Assembly (NCBI GenBank): GCA_001600495.1
Contig: BCKE01000003.1
Span: forward strand, 272,699-336,698
Length of the DNA: 64,000 nt
Reading direction: 5' to 3'
DNA from: Pilasporangium apinafurcum
Taxonomy: Eukaryota; Oomycota; Peronosporomycetes; Pythiales; Pythiaceae
Part shown: positions 58,932 through 64,000 of the stretch, one piece after another
How the letters are laid out: every line of letters starts with the position of its first letter
How positions within the stretch are numbered: position 1 is the first letter of the stretch
Translations under genes and position numbers: made by a program
Notes under the pieces: generated by a model
What the model saw: the letters and a program-made list of their open reading frames with translations, nothing else
What the model was told of the DNA's origin: nothing
Database searches by the model: none

Positions 58932-61207
58932 ATGGCGAGATCCAATGCGCGAGCGCAGAGCGAGCAGCTATTTAATTTACAAATCCAAGGCGACAAATAT
59001 GCGCGGTTGCTGATGGAGCAGAAGCAACGATTGCGACAGCTGGATGCGCATTACAGAAAAGTCCATACAGAACTGAAGGAACTGAGGTTAAAACGTGGTG
59101 AGGGCGATCAACGCGGTGGAGGTGTCAACGCTGTGCGAACACGCATGGCTGACGAGCAGCGCGAGATGATGAAACTTGAGAACCGCCTGGCAGCCTGTAA
59201 GACCCGTGAGAGTAAGATGGTTGCCTATAACGCATCTCTACGCCAACGTGTGGACGAATTGCGAGCCGCGCGCGTTATGAGCCAGAATGTATTTGATAAA
59301 AATCAAAAGAAACTGCGCGATATTCAAAAGCAAATGCAAGAAAACTTCCGTATGTCGACTCAAATCATGGCTGAACGCGATCGGGTGAACCTTTGAGAGA
59401 AAATTACGATATCTTTGAACACATATTCGAGCTTACCTATCATGTTGATGACTTCACTTAGATCATCACACAGGCATCTTCGTTGAGTACTAGCAACATG
59501 GACGAACAGGAAACCTTTGATGAGGTTTACAATAGCCTCGCTGCGATTATCAAACGCGAGCGCGAGAATGCAGAGTCTTACCGCAAGCAGATTCTCGAGC
59601 AGGACCCGCTTGATCTAGCGGACGATTTTTTTCGAGGCAATATGAGCCTTGACGAGGAGCTACAGCTGAAGAAAACCCTACACAAACTCGATATGAATGT
59701 ATGTCCTCTATGTTGCCTGCCGTGGAGAATTATGCCTTGACGATGATTTTTCTCTTATCAGCTCTTGGAAGATAAGCAGACAGTCGAGTCTATCAATGAG
59801 CGCTTGCTGGACTTTGACACGACATTCACTGCGTTACAACAGCAAATGGGCGTGAAAGACTACCACGAAATTCTACCCGAATATACGAAGAAGGAAGAAG
59901 AGAATTTTGCACTCTTCCGCTACGTGCAGAGTATCAATAACGAAGCGGAACAACTTGAGGATGAAAAGCACGCCATTGAAATGGAAATCCAAAAGTAAAG
60001 TGACCGATATTCTTGGGTTTTGGTGAATCCGAGAGATTGGTGACAAGCATCCTTGGTGTTAACTATTTCTGGTGTAGATTGAGCAACGAAATGAAGGATG
60101 GAAGTGCGCATGCCCGGAAGCGCATGATTGACGATTTGGTGGAAACACGACAAAAGTATGGCGTGTATGTGTGTGAGTGAGTATTAGTTGCTGCCATTAT
60201 TAAGGTCATTATGTTGCTACAACAGGATTCTGAAGGAGAATTCCGAGTACGAACGTCTTCGTGCAGCGGCATTGAGAGAATTCCAACCGCTTACCAGGGC
60301 TGTAGATCGATTGTACAATACGCTCGGGTGCAACGATGTGATGCCGGTAAGAAAACGTTGCTGAAAGCATTGTTCACACTCGTAAATTGAGCTTACTGTG
60401 TAATTATGGCATTCTTTGGCAGCCGGGGGTGGGTAGTGTCGGTGCTGGCGGAAATAATAGTGATCCAGGGTCTAATCGTGCGAGAAAGCAGTCGGACGAT
60501 CAAATGGCGATGATGGTACCACAATGGCAGTTTTCTGTTTAGTTGATGCTGTTTGCACTGATGTATGTAAGCTCATGAACGCATTACTGTGCGTAGGCTC
60601 GTATCAATTCCATGAACGACTTATTGGCCGCACACGGGATCACTGAAGGCAACATCCTACAATTTTTGGCAGTAAGTTCGTGCGAACGCTCTTCTTTATC
60701 GTAAAGTTTGATCTCTCATCGACTGATTTGTTGCTAAATGACGTATTGCGTTTGTAGATTATTGAACAGCGCAGTAGTGAGCTGATTGAGCAGTTTTCTC
60801 GACGGCTGCAGTATAAGAACCCTACGGAGGCTGCTCGTGCTACTTTGGGTGCGAACTTGCGTCCAAGTGACCCTACGCGGTCAATCAGTGCCGTTCGTGC
60901 TATCCTACCAGAATTCTCTGGTGGGAGTCCTCCCACGTCAAACTCGGGAGTGTCTAATGCCAACACAACTGGGAGCACTGCGACTCTGTTGAACAGCATT
61001 CTGAGTTCCGCAGCTAATACCAACGCGATCATTGCTGAAGAAGACCTACAGCCTGTATCAAGTGACGAAGAGGAGAGCGATCGCCCGTTAACTAAGGCGG
61101 AGTTACAGAAGCGAGCCGCAAAAAGCGTTGCAAATCTGCAAGTGAATCCGAAAATGCAACCAATGCGTGTAAAGCAAGCGGCAGCTGCATCGAAGAAGAA
61201 GAAATAA
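58932..61207 (+). CDS. outer dynein arm docking complex coiled-coil protein (ODA1/CCDC63/CCDC114-like)
   Basis: Coiled-coil subunit that anchors outer dynein arms to axonemal doublets. Eight exons: 58932-59384, 59462-59698, 59762-59994, 60078-60155, 60226-60346, 60423-60515, 60597-60671, 60758-61207, about 579 aa, with all phases consistent. The N-terminal half is a long heptad coil (KYARLLMEQKQRLRQLDAHY, MMKLENRLAACKTRESKMVAYN, LRQRVDELRAARVMSQNVFDK). The middle contains FTALQQQMGVKDYHEIL and EEENFALFRYVQSINNE, the recognisable ODA1/CCDC63/CCDC114 segment. Exon 8 ends with a disordered Ser/Thr-rich tail and a Lys-rich end (AAAASKKKK). LGANLRPSDPTRSISAV parallels the post-coil motif of the family. 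It implies motile zoospores. Which of the paralogous docking subunits it is remains open. Confidence 0.82.
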
Positions 61208-62213
61208 AGCTTGAGGCAAGTGGGTTTAGCCATTTCTGTATTGGTGAACAAGATCGAGAATTAGTACTTCACTTTCTTGTTAACATGCACTCTTGAGAAG
61301 CCCACACCGAGCACGATGGTGGTTTTCATTCCGTCAATTGTGTAGACTTCACCTCATTCCATTCACCGCAGATGATCGTATTGAATGATAGTTTAGACTA
61401 GATGGGTAGATCACAGTGGAATTATTATGGATCACAAGATGGTATTTTGACATGGTTGCACAGATTCGGCCACGATGTGGTTTGTTCGTGAGTAACAACG
61501 GGGTCTCGCATCTGTTCTTGGCATTTGTTGATGGCACGACCGGCTCTTCGCTCATTCGCCCTATTTTGATTAAAAAGTACAAAGTGCTCGATTCAAAACT
61601 CCGATGGAGCGATTGGTAAGATAAGTGACGGCGCATCTCAAAGATTCAATAGTTAATACGGGTCTCGTTTCTCAATGGTTGCACTTAGGCGTCGATTGAT
61701 CGCACGTCTTGCGAGTTGCCCGTCCCGTGTGTCACTAAATAGATGAATGCATGTTGTTTCTCTCTGTGCTGTGACTTGCATGCAAATGCGCTCATCTGCA
61801 TTTTTTTCCCTGACCCAGAGAAATATATCCCTCCTGTTGCCCACAATTCCTTGTAGCATAAGTACAGACATCACAACATGAATTTTATTCTCTAACAAAA
61901 ATCCTCCATTGCTGCTACATCAAGGTCCAGAATGGCATATAGCAGGAGCATCTTCTGCCATACCCTCTTTCATTTCGTAGACGCGTGCGGTGTATTACTG
62001 ATCAGCGTTTCTTCTTCCCATGTGTAGCTCCTGGGAAGGATCTGGAATGCACGAAAACCGCCGATCAACAAAGAGAAAGGACCACGGTGACATGTCTACT
62101 CCTACCTTTATCAGGATCTGCAAGATCTTTAGTCGTGTGATGGTCAGAAGCGTTCACAGCTTCCGTGAAGCCTCACTTTATATTTCGCTCCGCAGATCCA
62201 AACCACCAGGAAT
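61208..62213. other. intergenic, no gene recognised
   Basis: About 1 kb between two plus-strand genes, holding the promoter of the nuclease gene at its right end. Short open frames have no recognised domain. No repeat or RNA gene seen. Confidence 0.5.
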
Positions 62214-63227
62214 ATGAAGATCTTCGTTGCTGCGATCGGCTTACTAGCCGTCACCGCGAATTTCCCAATCACACAAGCGTGGTGGGATAATGGCCATATG
62301 ATGGTCGGCCAAGTGGCCACGCAACTCATGTCGGACGCCGATGTCGCCACTATCAACAAGGTTCTTTCACACTGGGATGAAGATTTCCCCAACACGGGCG
62401 AGATCACCACCACTGCTGTCTGGCCTGACCAAATCAAGTGCACGTCCGTCAGTTCGTACTGTGCATCGACAGCGTCGCCATCGATCACGTCGATGAGCGA
62501 ATGGCATTACATTGATCTCCCACTCAATGTGAATGGCACGAAATGGGGTGGAGAGGATCCAGACCTGACGCTCTTCGCCGAATCCCTTGGTGGAGAAGCA
62601 GCGGACGTGCTCACCAGCACGTTCGCATCTATGAAGACGACCAAATCCCTCTGGGCGTTGAACTTGTTGCTGCGTCAGTTCATCCACATTTTTGGCGATA
62701 TCCACCAACCTTTGCACACGGTTGCCGGTGTGAGTGAGGAGTTCCCTGAGGGTGACGGTGGTGGCAACTCGTACTACTTCGCAAGTCCCTGCGCATCCAC
62801 CAATATCCACGCGCTCTGGGACGCTGCTGGCGGAGAATTCTCGCTCAACAACTGGAAATTGGACATCAGCGACTTTTACCCAACGCTCGTGAGCAACGCC
62901 AGTGAGCTCATCAGTTGGAACGTGGAGGACTCCCTCAACTTCACACAGTACGAGAACCTCACGTACAGTGACTTTTACACGGCCATGGTCACCAATAGCG
63001 CCGTCAAGTACGTCATGCTCGAATCCTACAGCTACGCTGACACAGTCGTCTATCGTGATTTGAACCTGACGTTGGATGCGTCTGGTGATATCGAGTGCCC
63101 GTCAGAGAGTTACTTCAATCTAGCGGCGTACGTCGCCAAAACCCGCATTGCCGTGGGCGGTCAGCGTCTGTCGATCATCCTCTCGCAATTTGCCAAGCAA
63201 ATCCGAACGCTTGGTATGGCCGAATAA
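62214..63227 (+). CDS. secreted S1/P1-type zinc nuclease
   Basis: Single-strand-preferring endonuclease with a trinuclear zinc site, also a 3'-nucleotidase in this family. Single exon, 337 aa. A signal peptide of about 22 residues (MKIFVAAIGLLAVTANFPIT) ends just before WWDNGHMMVGQVATQ, so the mature N-terminal Trp and the His six residues on, both zinc ligands, are placed as in P1 nuclease. Other ligands are visible: AVWPDQIK, EWHYIDLP, FIHIFGDIHQPLHTV and NIHALWDAAGG, plus GDGGGN near the active site. NASELIS and NLTYSD are possible N-glycosylation sites. Oomycetes secrete several such enzymes for phosphate scavenging or host interaction. The C-terminus ends at LGMAE with no anchor. Confidence 0.93.
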   Translation: MKIFVAAIGLLAVTANFPITQAWWDNGHMMVGQVATQLMSDADVATINKVLSHWDEDFPNTGEITTTAVWPDQIKCTSVSSYCASTASPSITSMSEWHYIDLPLNVNGTKWGGEDPDLTLFAESLGGEAADVLTSTFASMKTTKSLWALNLLLRQFIHIFGDIHQPLHTVAGVSEEFPEGDGGGNSYYFASPCASTNIHALWDAAGGEFSLNNWKLDISDFYPTLVSNASELISWNVEDSLNFTQYENLTYSDFYTAMVTNSAVKYVMLESYSYADTVVYRDLNLTLDASGDIECPSESYFNLAAYVAKTRIAVGGQRLSIILSQFAKQIRTLGMAE

Positions 63228-63865
63228 GCGTCAGTAATTGTTGCTTTTATATGTGAGTCGGATATTGGGTCGGTATATAATGAAACTCAATAAGCTTTGT
63301 TTTGATTCCGTTGTTCCTGGTCTGATATTGTTGATAGTGCTGAGATCCTATGCACACTTTGCTGTTGGCTACTCCTGTAATCGATGTTGAATCTTCCGAC
63401 GATCCTTGGTTGTGTTAGTCTCCTTCATCGAATCACTGGAGATTCGTGTACAAGTTGTGCCAATGATTTAATATGTTTGTGCACTACCTATCATTCCACA
63501 TACATGTTCGAGACGTTGAGGGTGAATGTTAGCGAAGAACGTAGATCTATAAAATACAGAAATGGGTCGCAGTTTACTCTACTTGGGACTGTGATGTCTT
63601 AGTTGTATTGGAAAGTTGGCGAGTAACAATCACACTCAGTCATCGCTCGTATGCATACGGTGTGTCCATCACCATAGACAGATCCAACAAAAATACTACT
63701 CCACTAATGATCAGCCAAAGTGTTTCAGTGGTAAAGCGAATCGATTGTATGCGTTGGCGATATTGTCTTCGTCATTGTCTAGACCAAACGCAACACTTTG
63801 ATGCTTCTTTGGAAACGCTATCCTCCTTTGGTTGGACTAGTTACTATAAAGATTTGCTTATAGCC
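63228..63865. other. downstream region, no intact gene recognised
   Basis: Sequence after the nuclease gene. An open frame begins near 63608 and runs into the S1/P1-like trace at 63866-63913, but the part before that trace shows no recognised motif. Confidence 0.4.
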
Positions 63866-63913
63866 ACACAGGCATTTCCGTCTGATTCCGATGTTGCAAC
63901 ACAAAACAAAGTG
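63866..63913 (+). pseudogene. trace of a second S1/P1 nuclease copy
   Basis: The translated stretch IATQAFPSDSDVATQNKV aligns with VATQLMSDADVATINKV of the intact nuclease gene (residues near 35-51), and a Trp-containing stretch precedes it. The reading frame stops right after NKV and the zinc ligands of the N-terminus are not preserved, so this looks like the remains of a tandem duplicate. The window ends 87 bp later, so a second exon beyond the edge cannot be ruled out. Confidence 0.4.
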
Positions 63914-64000
63914 TAGTGGCGCCACCATCACCAAAAGAAGTTCCACACTGGCTCATCTCATCCACGTTCATTCAGACCCAGAGCTAGCATTCACTCAATC

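Noticed and set aside
1-64000. tRNA, rRNA, LTR-retroelement or virus-derived genes
   Set aside because: No tRNA B-box context, rRNA sequence, reverse transcriptase, integrase or capsid motif was recognised by eye on either strand; a covariance or profile scan would be needed to exclude diverged copies.

Overview
The window reads as nuclear DNA of a flagellated oomycete (stramenopile). Evidence: short GT-AG introns (mostly 50-110 nt), an RNA polymerase II CTD built of YSPTSPA heptads, genes for motile cilia (epsilon-tubulin, an outer-dynein-arm docking coiled coil), and a moderate GC content judged by eye. A white-rust (Albugo-like) genome would fit the compactness and base composition, but that is inference. 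Two ambiguous bases (1834, 2163) show this is a draft assembly.

Layout. 0.3-8.1 kb: three minus-strand genes (ER-type DnaJ, BT1/FBT transporter, epsilon-tubulin), with a small inverted-repeat element carrying a TnpB/Fanzor zinc-finger tail at 2.5-2.9 kb. 9.4-13 kb: two plus-strand genes (C2H2 zinc-finger protein, ZIP zinc transporter). 13.3-19 kb: RPB1. 19.4-33.2 kb: a very dense block of alternating strands: coiled-coil protein, SRP9-like, CTF18, ABRACL/costars, DysF-domain protein, coiled-coil protein, a Cys-rich protein and ubiquilin. 33.7-34.8 kb: a decayed Fanzor gene. 35-44 kb: a FANCI-like gene, an LRR protein and a small EF-hand-like protein. 44.1-57.9 kb: one giant minus-strand gene of about 4,480 codons made of about twenty IPT/TIG-like units, a C2 domain and an EF-hand-like tail. 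58.9-63.2 kb: an ODA docking-complex coiled coil and a secreted S1/P1 nuclease, with a trace of a second S1/P1 copy at the right edge.

Functional themes: genome maintenance and transcription (RPB1, CTF18, FANCI-like), proteostasis (ER DnaJ, SRP9-like, ubiquilin), cilium/basal body (epsilon-tubulin, ODA docking protein, probably the LRR and some coiled-coil proteins), and metal or folate transport. There is no operon logic. Neighbours are mainly head-to-head or tail-to-tail, with 3' ends as little as 9 bp apart. The most unusual content is the pair of TnpB/Fanzor (RNA-guided nuclease family) relics, one of them bracketed by perfect 23-bp inverted repeats. No tRNA, rRNA, CRISPR array or LTR-type element was recognised.
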